From NCBI GenBank assembly GCA_002325645.1, contig DCSN01000053.1:4686-13013 (forward strand): a DNA stretch of 8,328 nucleotides, given 5' to 3'. Positions within the stretch are counted from its first letter, which is position 1. Each line of letters starts with the position of its first letter. This document shows positions 1-6,684 of the stretch, one piece after another. A program made the position numbers and the translations under genes. The notes beneath the pieces were generated by a model. That model worked only from the letters and a program-made list of their open reading frames with translations, had not been told where the DNA came from and did not search any database. Source of the DNA: Pseudanabaena sp. UBA1465. GTDB lineage: Bacteria; Cyanobacteriota; Cyanobacteriia; Pseudanabaenales; Pseudanabaenaceae.

Positions 1-49
1 CAAGCTTTTTGAAAATTTATCTTTAATATACAAAACCTAAATAGACTGT

Positions 50-73
50 ATTAGGCGAATCATTAGGCGAATC
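50..73. repeat. 12-bp tandem duplication, two copies
   Basis: The unit ATTAGGCGAATC occurs twice head to tail with no mismatch (50-61 and 62-73). It lies in non-coding DNA just beyond the stop codon of the putative minus-strand gene remnant. It is probably a replication-slippage product, and no function is implied. Confidence 0.85.
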
Positions 74-83
74 TGAGATATGT

Positions 84-254
84 CTAAAGCATCACAGTAT
101 GCACTGTAATAGTCTGAGAAACTACAGTATCAAATGTTTGGTCTATTTCTTCAAGAGACATTTGGCTATTGTAGCGAAACAAAGTCATAACTTTAGTGAG
201 TTTTGCGATGTTTTGGGCTTTCCCAATCTCAGAAAAAATGAGGCTTGATCCAAC
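84..254 (-). pseudogene. Possible decayed C-terminal gene fragment
   Basis: The minus strand is open for 56 codons, ending at TAG (84-86) and bounded upstream by TAA at 255-257. The translation looks protein-like: it includes SEIGKAQNIAKLTKVMTLF and then MSLEEIDQTFDTVVSQTI, a balanced amphipathic pattern resembling the helical end of a larger protein. There is no normal start codon or ribosome binding site at the left end of the frame. The same frame continues upstream through two in-frame stops (HT*DSQEILH*), as expected for a mutated remnant. I do not recognise the family. A chance open frame in AT-rich DNA remains possible. Confidence 0.3.
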
Positions 255-379
255 TTAATGCAGGATTTCTTGAGAATCTTAGGTATGGTAGTAGTTAAAC
301 TCTTAAGTTATGAGAGTTAAAATCAATAATCTAAATTTAATAATTATTTAATTAATTAGGCTCAATTAAATATAAAACC

Positions 380-404
380 CTAAAGCCTACAGCGCAGGTT
401 TTAG
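380..404 (+). promoter_or_regulatory. Leader hairpin upstream of hrcA
   Basis: CTAAAGCCT and AGGTTTTAG pair as a 9-bp stem with one G-U wobble around a 7-nt loop (ACAGCGC). The hairpin starts four bases after the possible -10 TATAAA (371-376), so it would sit at or near the 5' end of an hrcA transcript. No T-run follows, so it is not an obvious terminator. It could be an mRNA structure or an operator; the sequence does not decide. Confidence 0.35.
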
Positions 405-475
405 ATCTGAATTTTAATTATGCCGACGCATTTAATACTCGCTTTTTATTCCACTGAATTTCTTTGTCACCGACT

Positions 476-1540
476 ATGAAACCTCAACTTACCCATCGCG
501 AACAAAAAGTCCTTTGGGCAACCATTGACCACTATATCCAGACGGCGGAGCCAGTTGGTTCTAAGGCTCTAGTATCTGAGTATGACTTTGATATTAGTCC
601 CGCCACAATTCGCAATGTGATGCATACGCTCGATCGCAGTGGTTTGTTATATCAACCCCACACATCAGCAGGGCGTGTCCCTTCGGACTCTGGCTATCGA
701 GTTTATGTCGATGAATTAATCGATCCCGCCAGCGAGCTAACCTATAGCACCCATAAGTTTCTGGCCAGTAAAAGCGATCGCCTCGGCAAGTCTAGTCTCG
801 ATGGCGTATTGCGGGATGTTGCTCAAATCTTGGCAACCCTAAGCGGCTGCATCGCGGTAATTACTGCCCCCAATATGCAAACGATGCGGATCAGGCATTT
901 GCAATTAGTAATGGTCGAGCGTTACAAGATTATGGCGATCGCCGTTAGTGACACCTACCACACCGCCTCAGTCACAATGGATTTGCCCAGCGAAACTAAT
1001 CCCGAAATTTTAGAAGGTGAATTAAATATTCTCAACAACTTTTTAAATGAACATTTGCGTGATAAAAACTGGTCAGAACTAAATAATGCTTTGCAATGGG
1101 ACGATCTCGATCGCCAGTTTCAGCAATATGCAGTGTTGTTGCAGCAGTCTTTGCAGCAGCTTATGAGACTATGCGATCGCACGGCTTTGGGGCAAATGTT
1201 TATTAGCGGCTTAACAGAGCTATTGCGTCAGCCCGAATTTTCTAATCTGCAACAGGTGCAAAATATTGTGAAATTACTCGAAGCCGATCGCGCTTCTCTG
1301 ATGGCGCTGATCGTCAATCAGCCTAGTCCTTCCGCAAATTCCGTTAGCATCCGCATCGGTTCCGAAATTTCCATCGAGCCGATTCAGAACTGTACTTTTA
1401 TTTCTAGCACTTATCTCTGTGATGATAAGCCCATCGGGACTGTCGGCGTATTAGGACCCACCCGTTTGGGCTATACAAGGGCGATCGCTTCTGTACAGGC
1501 GGCAGCACTACATCTCACGGATGCGATTAGTAAATGGTAA
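476..1540 (+). CDS. hrcA: HrcA, heat-inducible transcription repressor
   Basis: HrcA is a dimeric cytoplasmic repressor that binds the CIRCE inverted repeat in front of groESL-type chaperone genes and loses activity on heat shock, with GroEL helping it fold. From the ATG at 476 the product has 354 residues, normal for the family. The N-terminal winged helix-turn-helix is well conserved: AEPVGSKAL at about 25-32, then SPATIRNVM and GLLYQPHTSAGRVPSDSGYR at about 41-75. The C-terminal part keeps the GAF-like core, including IRIGSE and PIGTVGVLGPTRLGYTRAI near the end. The frame is open back to a TTG at 464, adding four residues. I prefer the ATG because the family begins close to the first helix; neither start has a good Shine-Dalgarno. 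Four HIP1 octamers lie inside it. No chaperone gene is adjacent, so it acts in trans. The identification is firm. Confidence 0.96.
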   Translation: MKPQLTHREQKVLWATIDHYIQTAEPVGSKALVSEYDFDISPATIRNVMHTLDRSGLLYQPHTSAGRVPSDSGYRVYVDELIDPASELTYSTHKFLASKSDRLGKSSLDGVLRDVAQILATLSGCIAVITAPNMQTMRIRHLQLVMVERYKIMAIAVSDTYHTASVTMDLPSETNPEILEGELNILNNFLNEHLRDKNWSELNNALQWDDLDRQFQQYAVLLQQSLQQLMRLCDRTALGQMFISGLTELLRQPEFSNLQQVQNIVKLLEADRASLMALIVNQPSPSANSVSIRIGSEISIEPIQNCTFISSTYLCDDKPIGTVGVLGPTRLGYTRAIASVQAAALHLTDAISKW

Positions 1541-1849
1541 GTGCAATTTTCAATGTGATTTTCTCTGTTGCTAAACTTTTAACCAAGCAGAAATATCTAT
1601 ACATCTATACATTTATAAATTTATATAACTTATGATTCTTAAAAATTAAAGTTTGATCTAGAAATCCTGTGTAAGTTGTGATACTAATATTAGTCTTGAA
1701 GTCTATCTCGCATTTCTGTCTTGCATTGTGGGAAGAACTTAAAATCTATGTTTAACCTATAGAAATTTTGCCATTATCCAGAGACAAGAGCAAAATTACA
1801 AAATCATAAAAGCAATGACTGTAATTTGGATGAATTTTTGCATCAATTT

Positions 1850-1879
1850 TTAAGTCATCATCTTTTTGATTAGTATAAT
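1850..1879 (+). promoter_or_regulatory. Candidate promoter of the 1928 gene
   Basis: A perfect -10 hexamer TATAAT lies at 1874-1879. The best -35 match is TTAAGT at 1850-1855, 18 bp upstream, which is weak. Transcription would start near 1886, giving a leader of about 40 nt. The ribosome binding site AGGA (1914-1917) sits 10 nt before the ATG at 1928. Confidence 0.5.
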
Positions 1880-1882
1880 GTG

Positions 1883-1896
1883 ATCAAATGTTTGAT
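1883..1896. promoter_or_regulatory. Palindrome at the predicted transcription start
   Basis: ATCAAA and TTTGAT form a perfect 6-bp inverted repeat with a 2-bp spacer, beginning three bases after the TATAAT box. That is a typical place for a repressor operator. Its first twelve bases (ATCAAATGTTTG) also occur at 129-140. The regulator is unknown, and chance is possible in AT-rich DNA. Confidence 0.3.
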
Positions 1897-1927
1897 AACT
1901 TTTACTGCTGCTTAGGAATATATTGGT

Positions 1928-3337
1928 ATGGCACAGTTTTACAATCATTACGAATCTTCACATTCCAACGAACAGGTTGCAGATATAACTGCAAGCAGTA
2001 TTGAGCAAGCTCAGCAACATATCTATGGCTTCTTTTTAGGAATGATTAAATATTATCAAACCGACGAGATTTTAGATCAATTTAATAAGTTATTTATTAA
2101 TTATGAAGAGATCAAAAATATCAAAGCATATTATGCCCTAGGAGAAATCATATTTCATAATAGAGAGGAAGATTTCAAGCATACTCTCCTCCGTTGTTGC
2201 TATATTCTTAATAACAATTGGGCATTAAATGGCAATCTTAATGCTTGTCAAAGTTTAGTCGATCTTTTTTTGGCAAATTCAATTGGTCTACCTACAAAGA
2301 TCCATAAGCTTAAAAAATTAAGGACATGGCTACAAAACTTTGTTAAGTCTGATGAATATAATACTTTGCGATCGCTTTCTGGTAAGCCAGGAGTACACAA
2401 GAATTATCATACTTGGTGCGAAAGGTTTTCCTCTTATTTATTAATAGCAGAATATACGGATTTCAATAAGCCCGTAGAACAAAGGCAATATGCAGAAATA
2501 ATGGCTCGAAAGATCAAAAAGCAATTTAAGTTTGATCTAGCGATGTATACGGCTCGAATTGGCTCTAAAACTAATGTTAAATTAAATCACCACAATCCTA
2601 CAAATTTGGGAGATGGGGTTCTAATTTTAATTAAAAAAGTATTGAATAAACAAGGGCATGAGGGGCTAAGACTGATCTCAAAAAAACTTAGAGATCGAAT
2701 CAATGATATAACTTTTCTTGAATTTAAAGAATATCTATTCGCTTATTTAGACGTTTCTAGAGATGATTTAGAAATACCTGAAACCATTCGCTCAACAGTA
2801 ATTGAAAGGTTCAGATATTTCCAGCCCTATAAAGATGATCAGGAAATGACAACTAGTTTGTTACATGTATCTTGTAATCGTATTCTGCAATATCTTTTGT
2901 TAAATGAGCGTCGTCATCCTTCTGATTTTTTACGATTGTCGCTGGATAGTAATAATTTTCTTAGCCCTGTCATTTTATTGTTAAAGGTTGTTTTATTATG
3001 TCCTAAGAGTCGTCTTTATTTAGAAAGTTATATTGCAGAATTAATCAAGTTTTATAGTTCCTATGATGAAGTAGAATGTCGTTCTTTTATTAATTTCTTA
3101 GACATTTTGAATGTAACTCTGGCAATCTTTGATGAAGATACAGACTATAGTTTAGTTAAAATGAAAGACTATGAAAATGATATCCCTGATGTGAATTTAG
3201 ATAACTATCGCGTATTTTCACAATATAAGAAACTAGCTGATCTTGAGCCTCAGCCCGTTTATTTCCAAGAGAATAAACCCAAAACATCAAGTCAAGCTCT
3301 TAGTTCGCAAGATATAACCAAAACTCTGATTTCATAG
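1928..3337 (+). CDS. Hypothetical helical protein, 469 aa
   Basis: I cannot assign a function. The start is secure: ATG with AGGA 10 nt upstream and a TATAAT promoter. There is no signal peptide and no clear transmembrane segment; the most hydrophobic stretch (about 345-358, SPVILLLKVVLLCP) is short and looks like a buried helix. The composition is that of a mostly alpha-helical soluble protein, rich in Leu, Ile, Asn, Lys and Tyr, with a conserved-looking block LLRCCYILNNNW at about 87-98. From memory, similar blocks occur in hypothetical proteins of other cyanobacteria, but I could not search. The last 30 or so residues (from about 440, Pro/Ser/Gln/Thr-rich) look disordered. The gene is visibly more AT-rich than hrcA and the operon genes and holds one HIP1 octamer in 1.4 kb, against three or four in hrcA, porin and CHAT. 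It stands alone and converges on the hydrolase gene. Confidence 0.85.
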   Translation: MAQFYNHYESSHSNEQVADITASSIEQAQQHIYGFFLGMIKYYQTDEILDQFNKLFINYEEIKNIKAYYALGEIIFHNREEDFKHTLLRCCYILNNNWALNGNLNACQSLVDLFLANSIGLPTKIHKLKKLRTWLQNFVKSDEYNTLRSLSGKPGVHKNYHTWCERFSSYLLIAEYTDFNKPVEQRQYAEIMARKIKKQFKFDLAMYTARIGSKTNVKLNHHNPTNLGDGVLILIKKVLNKQGHEGLRLISKKLRDRINDITFLEFKEYLFAYLDVSRDDLEIPETIRSTVIERFRYFQPYKDDQEMTTSLLHVSCNRILQYLLLNERRHPSDFLRLSLDSNNFLSPVILLLKVVLLCPKSRLYLESYIAELIKFYSSYDEVECRSFINFLDILNVTLAIFDEDTDYSLVKMKDYENDIPDVNLDNYRVFSQYKKLADLEPQPVYFQENKPKTSSQALSSQDITKTLIS

Positions 3338-3361
3338 GTACAGAACTTTTCAGAGAGGGTA

Positions 3362-3388
3362 TAACTCCACGCCTTCGGCATGGAGTTA
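3362..3388. terminator. Hairpin between convergent genes
   Basis: TAACTCCA (3362-3369) pairs with TGGAGTTA (3381-3388); after one C-A mismatch, GCC and GGC close a TTC loop. The hairpin starts 25 bp after the stop of the upstream plus-strand gene and ends 11 bp before the stop of the minus-strand hydrolase gene, the expected place for a shared terminator. Neither strand has a following T-run, so intrinsic termination would be weak. It may instead be a dispersed cyanobacterial palindrome of the GCC-TTC-GGC type. Confidence 0.45.
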
Positions 3389-3398
3389 GATTACTATT

Positions 3399-4442
3399 TC
3401 ACGATGCTGATGCAATCCATTCAAAAATGCGATTCCAAGCCCACCATCGATCGCGATCGCCATATTGGTGCTGACATTTCTTACTGCTGACATAACCAAC
3501 ATGACCACCATATTTTGTGACCATTAGCTTAATTGATGAATTCTCTTGAGCAATTTTTTCTAAGTCAGGAATGATGGACGGATCAAACATCGGATCGTCA
3601 GCCGCATAAAGAATTAAGGTTGGCTTTTGCAAATGAGGCATGAAATATAACGGACAACTCGCATCGTAATATTCCTCGACAGTGGCAAATCCTAATTTAG
3701 AGATCGTTAACTCATGATCAAATCCCCAAATACTATTGGCTCGTTCCACGGCTCTGCTATCGATCGCTTCAGGATGATTTTTTGCCATAACTCGCGCTAA
3801 TTTCTTGAGTTCACGCGCGATCGCCTTTTCCAAAAATTTACCTAATTCATCTTTAACTAAATAGGTCAGCGATCGATTTGAGTCCACACTAGGGCAAATT
3901 ACCGCAACACCTCCAATATCATCAGATGTAATTTCTAAGTCATTACCCCAATCAGCGATCGACTCTCCCGCTTTAATTGCCCACAAAGCTAATTGCCCAC
4001 CCAGAGAATATCCCGTTAGCCAGAATTGTGATGGGCATCCCAATTGTTTAGCAGTATTAGCAATCCGAATAAAATCTTCACCTTCATATAGACCATCTGA
4101 AGTAAGTGTTGGTGAAAGTTCAGCCGTTTTACCATGCGCTCGCCAATCAAACAGCACAACCGCATATCCTTTCGCAAAAGCTTTACGCCCTAAGATTTTG
4201 AGAAACCATTGATTATCTAAGTCTCCCGTAATTCCATAGGTTCCCACGACTGTACCTTTAGCGTTTTGGGGAATTGCATATTTCCCAAAAATGGGAACTC
4301 CATTTGCTCCTGTAAAGATATGCTCTTGATAAACAGGTTCTGCTTCAACAGTAAAGTTTTCCCACTTTTGGCTTAGCCGCAAAGCTGCATAAAGGGTCAT
4401 TAATAACCCATTTGTCAAATGCCAAGGTGGCGCATAGAGCAT
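3399..4442 (-). CDS. YheT-type alpha/beta hydrolase
   Basis: This is a serine hydrolase of the alpha/beta fold, close to the YheT/ABHD1-3 group (putative esterases of unknown natural substrate). The N-terminus PPWHLTNGLLMTLYAALR corresponds to the group's characteristic 'PP..L.N...T..' opening. The nucleophile elbow GYSLGG puts the catalytic Ser at 146, the acid is D282 or D283 (AADDPMFDPS), and the His is H314 (YGGHVGY), so the triad is complete. TYGITGDLDNQW (about 69-79) fills the place of the HG-type oxyanion loop, without its usual His. GYAVVLFDWRAHGKT (92-106) and LTSDGLYEGEDF (113-124) are further strong blocks. The length of 347 residues is normal, and no signal peptide or anchor is evident. 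The ATG at 4442 has AAGGA upstream. The gene stands alone, divergent from the porin. The family call is firm; the substrate is unknown. Confidence 0.92.
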   Translation of the reverse strand: MLYAPPWHLTNGLLMTLYAALRLSQKWENFTVEAEPVYQEHIFTGANGVPIFGKYAIPQNAKGTVVGTYGITGDLDNQWFLKILGRKAFAKGYAVVLFDWRAHGKTAELSPTLTSDGLYEGEDFIRIANTAKQLGCPSQFWLTGYSLGGQLALWAIKAGESIADWGNDLEITSDDIGGVAVICPSVDSNRSLTYLVKDELGKFLEKAIARELKKLARVMAKNHPEAIDSRAVERANSIWGFDHELTISKLGFATVEEYYDASCPLYFMPHLQKPTLILYAADDPMFDPSIIPDLEKIAQENSSIKLMVTKYGGHVGYVSSKKCQHQYGDRDRWWAWNRIFEWIASAS

Positions 4443-4478
4443 ATAAATATTATTCCTTAGTTACATTTCTTTACGATT

Positions 4479-4487
4479 ACTATAGCA
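4479..4487 (-). promoter_or_regulatory. Extended -10 promoter of the hydrolase gene
   Basis: On the minus strand the sequence reads TGCTATAGT, an extended -10 (TGn plus TATAGT at 4479-4484), about 37 bp before the hydrolase ATG. No good -35 is visible, which is usual for extended -10 promoters. The Shine-Dalgarno AAGGA (4454-4458) lies downstream of it. Confidence 0.4.
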
Positions 4488-4545
4488 ACCTCCTGTGAAT
4501 TTTGATGGATTTATAGCAGAATGTAAGTCTTACTGAGGAAATTAG

Positions 4546-4582
4546 AGAAAATAAATGAAAGCACTGCTTTCATTTATTTTCT
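4546..4582. repeat. 18-bp perfect inverted repeat
   Basis: Arms 4546-4563 and 4565-4582 are perfectly complementary around a single central base (C4564). The arm sequence is AGAAAATAAATGAAAGCA. The element lies between the divergent promoters of the hydrolase and porin genes, where no transcript is expected to end. It could be a protein-binding palindrome, a miniature mobile or REP-like element, or the terminator of an unseen small RNA: the plus strand continues ATTTTGATATTTTGTT, which is T-rich but not a clean T-run. Confidence 0.8.
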
Positions 4583-4723
4583 ATTTTGATATTTTGTTAA
4601 TTTAAATGACTCATTTCTTAATTCTTAATGTAAAATACCTGCCCATATAGAAATTCTGAAAAAATATGATAAACGCACCGAATAAATTCAAAACTAAAAA
4701 TCTATAGCGATCCTAATTTTGGA

Positions 4724-4751
4724 TTGACATAGAATGTTCTGTTTTTATAAG
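4724..4751 (+). promoter_or_regulatory. Sigma70-type promoter of the porin-CHAT operon
   Basis: A perfect -35 TTGACA (4724-4729) is followed after 16 bp by TATAAG (4746-4751). It is the best promoter in the window, and transcription would start near 4757-4760. A near-palindrome, ATCC-N7-GGAT (4710-4724), abuts and overlaps the first base of the -35 and could be an operator. No recognisable Fur box is present, although relatives of this porin are linked to iron uptake. Confidence 0.7.
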
Positions 4752-4756
4752 GTTGT

Positions 4757-4773
4757 GGAGGCGGCTCATGTGA
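4757..4773 (+). promoter_or_regulatory. Strong Shine-Dalgarno followed by AUG-UGA start-stop
   Basis: GGAGG (4757-4761) lies 6 nt before ATG (4768-4770), which is followed at once by TGA (4771-4773). It is the best ribosome binding site near the porin gene, yet it serves only a one-codon frame. With the promoter at 4724-4751, this motif would sit at the very 5' end of the mRNA, 20-32 nt before the porin start. Ribosomes stopping there could re-initiate at the porin start or block it, or the motif may be a relic of an earlier start. If transcription begins after 4757, part of the GGAGG is lost. Confidence 0.4.
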
Positions 4774-4792
4774 TTTATATGTTTTATGTAGA

Positions 4793-6649
4793 GTGGATAA
4801 GCAGATGTTATTGAAATTGTTTTCCCTTTCTGGACACTTTTCTGGACACTTTTCTGGACACTTTTCTGGACACTTGTTAATATGGATTGGCTTAGCTTTA
4901 ATGAGCTTTAGTACCAATGCGATCGCGCAATCTAAAGTTTCCAATGACAATCCCAATGGCAATACCCAAAACACACCAACCCGCAAGGTGGCTATAGAAG
5001 TAAATTCTAAAATTCCTTCTACAAATTCCACTACAAAATCTTCTGACAATTCTCCCCTTAATTCTTCTATAAAGCCTCAAGTCTCCCAAAACTCAAATAT
5101 TACGCCTCTGGTGAACGAGAATCCTGATGCCTCTGCTTCAGTGACATCGGTTTCTCAGTTGAGTGATGTCCGTTCCACTGATTGGGCTTTTACCTCATTG
5201 CAATCCCTAGTCGAACGCTATGGATGTATCGCTGGTTATCCCGATCGCACCTTTCGTGGTCAGCAAGCAATTTCCCGTTACGAATTTGCGGCAGGTTTAA
5301 ATGCTTGTTTGGAAAAAATCAATGAGATTATTGCCACAGGTTTAGCGGATAAAGTCAATAAAGATGACATTGCCACAATTCAAAAACTGCAAGAGGAATT
5401 TGCGAATGAGTTGTCAATATTGCGAGGAAGAGTAGATAAATTAGAAGCGAAAACTAATCAACTCGAAGCACAACAGTTTTCAACAACAACAAAACTATTT
5501 GGACAAGCAATTTTTGGTTTACAAGGGCGCTTTGCTAACACTTCTGATGTTAATTTTCGAGACGGTATCCGCACAGCGAATGAAGTAGACCAAGGGATAA
5601 ATCTAAATTTTGGCTATAACCTAAACCTAACATTTTTAACTCAGTTTGAAGCCCAAAATCGGAGTCTTTTGTTGGTTAGCTTGAGTGCTGGCAATCTATC
5701 TCTCGCGTCAGGATTGCCCTTGCGAGATTCCTACACATTGCTGGGATATGAAGGCACAACGAACAACCAGTTTGCACTTTCCGATCTTTCCTATAGATTT
5801 AAAGTTGGTAACAATGCAGCCCTGATTGTTGGCGCAGCAGGAGTAAGCCCCAGTGGAGTTTTTCGAGGACCTAACCGCTTTGAAGGATCGGGCGCTGGGC
5901 CCTTATCAGCCTTTGCTCAACGCAACCCTATTTTAGGACTAGGTGGCGGTAGTGCAGGGATCGGGTTTGACTGGCAGATCAGCGATCGCATCAGTTTACA
6001 GGGAGTATATTCTGCGGCAGATCCTGCCAATGCGACCCAAGGCGGTTTGTTTGGCGGCTCCTATGTAGCAGGCTTACAAACTACGCTCACGCCCACCGAT
6101 GCTGTTGATGTTGCCCTCTATTATCTTCGTGCTTACACAACAGGCGGCTCCCTTAACACTGGTATTGGCGATAGCGTAATTAGTAACTCCGCCAATACGA
6201 GTTTCTTAACTGATGCGGTTGGTGCAACCCTCAACTGGCGGCTCAATCGTTATATAACTTTGGGAACATGGGGAGGCTACACCACATCTAATGCAGTTGC
6301 AGGTACTTCAGGCACAGTAGAAACCACCAATTGGATTGTTTATCTCAACCTTCCCGATTTATTTAAGCAGGGTAATCTTGGCGGTATTTATATTGGACAG
6401 CCACCTAAAATCACTAGTAGTAATCTATTGCTCGGTAATATCCCTAGTACGATTGGTTTATCTGGCGTATTAGCTGGCGATCGCGGCGCTCAGCCTGACA
6501 CGACCACCCAAGTCGAACTTTTCTATCGCTATCGCCTCACCGATAATATTACGATCACACCCGGTTTAATCTTTCTATTCAATCCTCTCCAAACAGCGAC
6601 AAGTGACACGGTGACTATAGGTACAATCCGCACAACTTTCTCATTCTAA
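4793..6649 (+). CDS. SLH-domain OprB-type outer-membrane porin
   Basis: This belongs to the cyanobacterial SLH/OprB porin group (Som-like, often annotated as iron uptake porins), which forms outer-membrane channels for ions and small solutes. Counting from GTG 4793, a long n-region holds four SGHF-like repeats (13-28), a hydrophobic core follows (about 28-41), and signal peptidase probably cuts AIA|Q after 45. A Ser/Asn/Thr-rich linker leads to one SLH domain (about 120-176; DVRSTDWAFTSLQSLVERYG, then GYPDRTFRG), which in this family contacts the cell wall. A coiled coil (about 190-229) and a beta-barrel ending in Phe (TIRTTFSF) complete it. The length of 618 is ordinary. The ATG at 4805, with GGA 7 nt upstream, is an equally good start and would remove four residues (614 aa). 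It is the first gene of an operon with the CHAT gene. Transport specificity is not visible. Confidence 0.93.
   Translation: MDKQMLLKLFSLSGHFSGHFSGHFSGHLLIWIGLALMSFSTNAIAQSKVSNDNPNGNTQNTPTRKVAIEVNSKIPSTNSTTKSSDNSPLNSSIKPQVSQNSNITPLVNENPDASASVTSVSQLSDVRSTDWAFTSLQSLVERYGCIAGYPDRTFRGQQAISRYEFAAGLNACLEKINEIIATGLADKVNKDDIATIQKLQEEFANELSILRGRVDKLEAKTNQLEAQQFSTTTKLFGQAIFGLQGRFANTSDVNFRDGIRTANEVDQGINLNFGYNLNLTFLTQFEAQNRSLLLVSLSAGNLSLASGLPLRDSYTLLGYEGTTNNQFALSDLSYRFKVGNNAALIVGAAGVSPSGVFRGPNRFEGSGAGPLSAFAQRNPILGLGGGSAGIGFDWQISDRISLQGVYSAADPANATQGGLFGGSYVAGLQTTLTPTDAVDVALYYLRAYTTGGSLNTGIGDSVISNSANTSFLTDAVGATLNWRLNRYITLGTWGGYTTSNAVAGTSGTVETTNWIVYLNLPDLFKQGNLGGIYIGQPPKITSSNLLLGNIPSTIGLSGVLAGDRGAQPDTTTQVELFYRYRLTDNITITPGLIFLFNPLQTATSDTVTIGTIRTTFSF
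4828..4875 (+). repeat. Four 12-bp tandem repeats in the porin signal peptide
   Basis: TTCTGGACACTT is repeated four times without mismatch. Being a multiple of three, the unit adds SGHF to the protein each time, so gain or loss of a unit keeps the frame. The repeats lie in the signal-peptide n-region just before the hydrophobic core, not in the mature porin. Perfect identity points to recent expansion by slippage. Confidence 0.9.
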
Positions 6650-6672
6650 GCAAAGATAAATTCCTAATAAAT

Positions 6673-6678
6673 GGAGAG
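6673..6678 (+). promoter_or_regulatory. Ribosome binding site of the CHAT gene
   Basis: GGAGAG sits 6 nt before the ATG at 6685 and fixes this start. The gap from the porin stop is only 35 bp and contains no promoter or terminator, so the two genes are very likely cotranscribed. Confidence 0.75.
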
Positions 6679-6684
6679 ATATTT

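Larger units (their letters stand above)
1..463. other. Gene-free region upstream of hrcA
   Basis: No intact gene is visible. The left part carries a 12-bp perfect tandem duplication and a short minus-strand open frame that may be a decayed gene end; both are listed separately. The part from about 300 to 375 is very AT-rich and contains TATAAA at 371-376, a possible -10 element, but no convincing -35 lies 16-18 bp before it. A short hairpin follows at 380-404. No consensus CIRCE element (TTAGCACTC-N9-GAGTGCTAA) is present. The left edge is cut, so any upstream gene is unseen. Confidence 0.6.
1541..1927. other. AT-rich intergenic region
   Basis: No gene or clear terminator for hrcA is visible. 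Low-complexity DNA at 1595-1626 contains an 8-bp tandem repeat (ATCTATAC twice, 1595-1610) followed by the 12-bp palindrome TATAAATTTATA (1614-1625). The only small frames, such as a 12-codon one beginning at 1815, lack a ribosome binding site and look accidental. The right end carries the promoter and palindrome listed for the next gene. Confidence 0.6.

Noticed and set aside
432..458. TTAATACTC at 432-440 as the left half of a CIRCE element just before hrcA
   Set aside because: Nine bases further on, the sequence TCCACTGAA does not match the right half GAGTGCTAA.
1815..1853. 12-codon frame MTVIWMNFCINF upstream of the unknown gene
   Set aside because: It has no ribosome binding site, lies before the predicted promoter and is too short to distinguish from chance.
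4702..5049. Minus-strand 115-codon frame with KCPE repeats
   Set aside because: It lies antisense to the porin start; its repeats are the reverse complement of the SGHF-coding tandem repeat, and it crosses the porin promoter. It has no family character.
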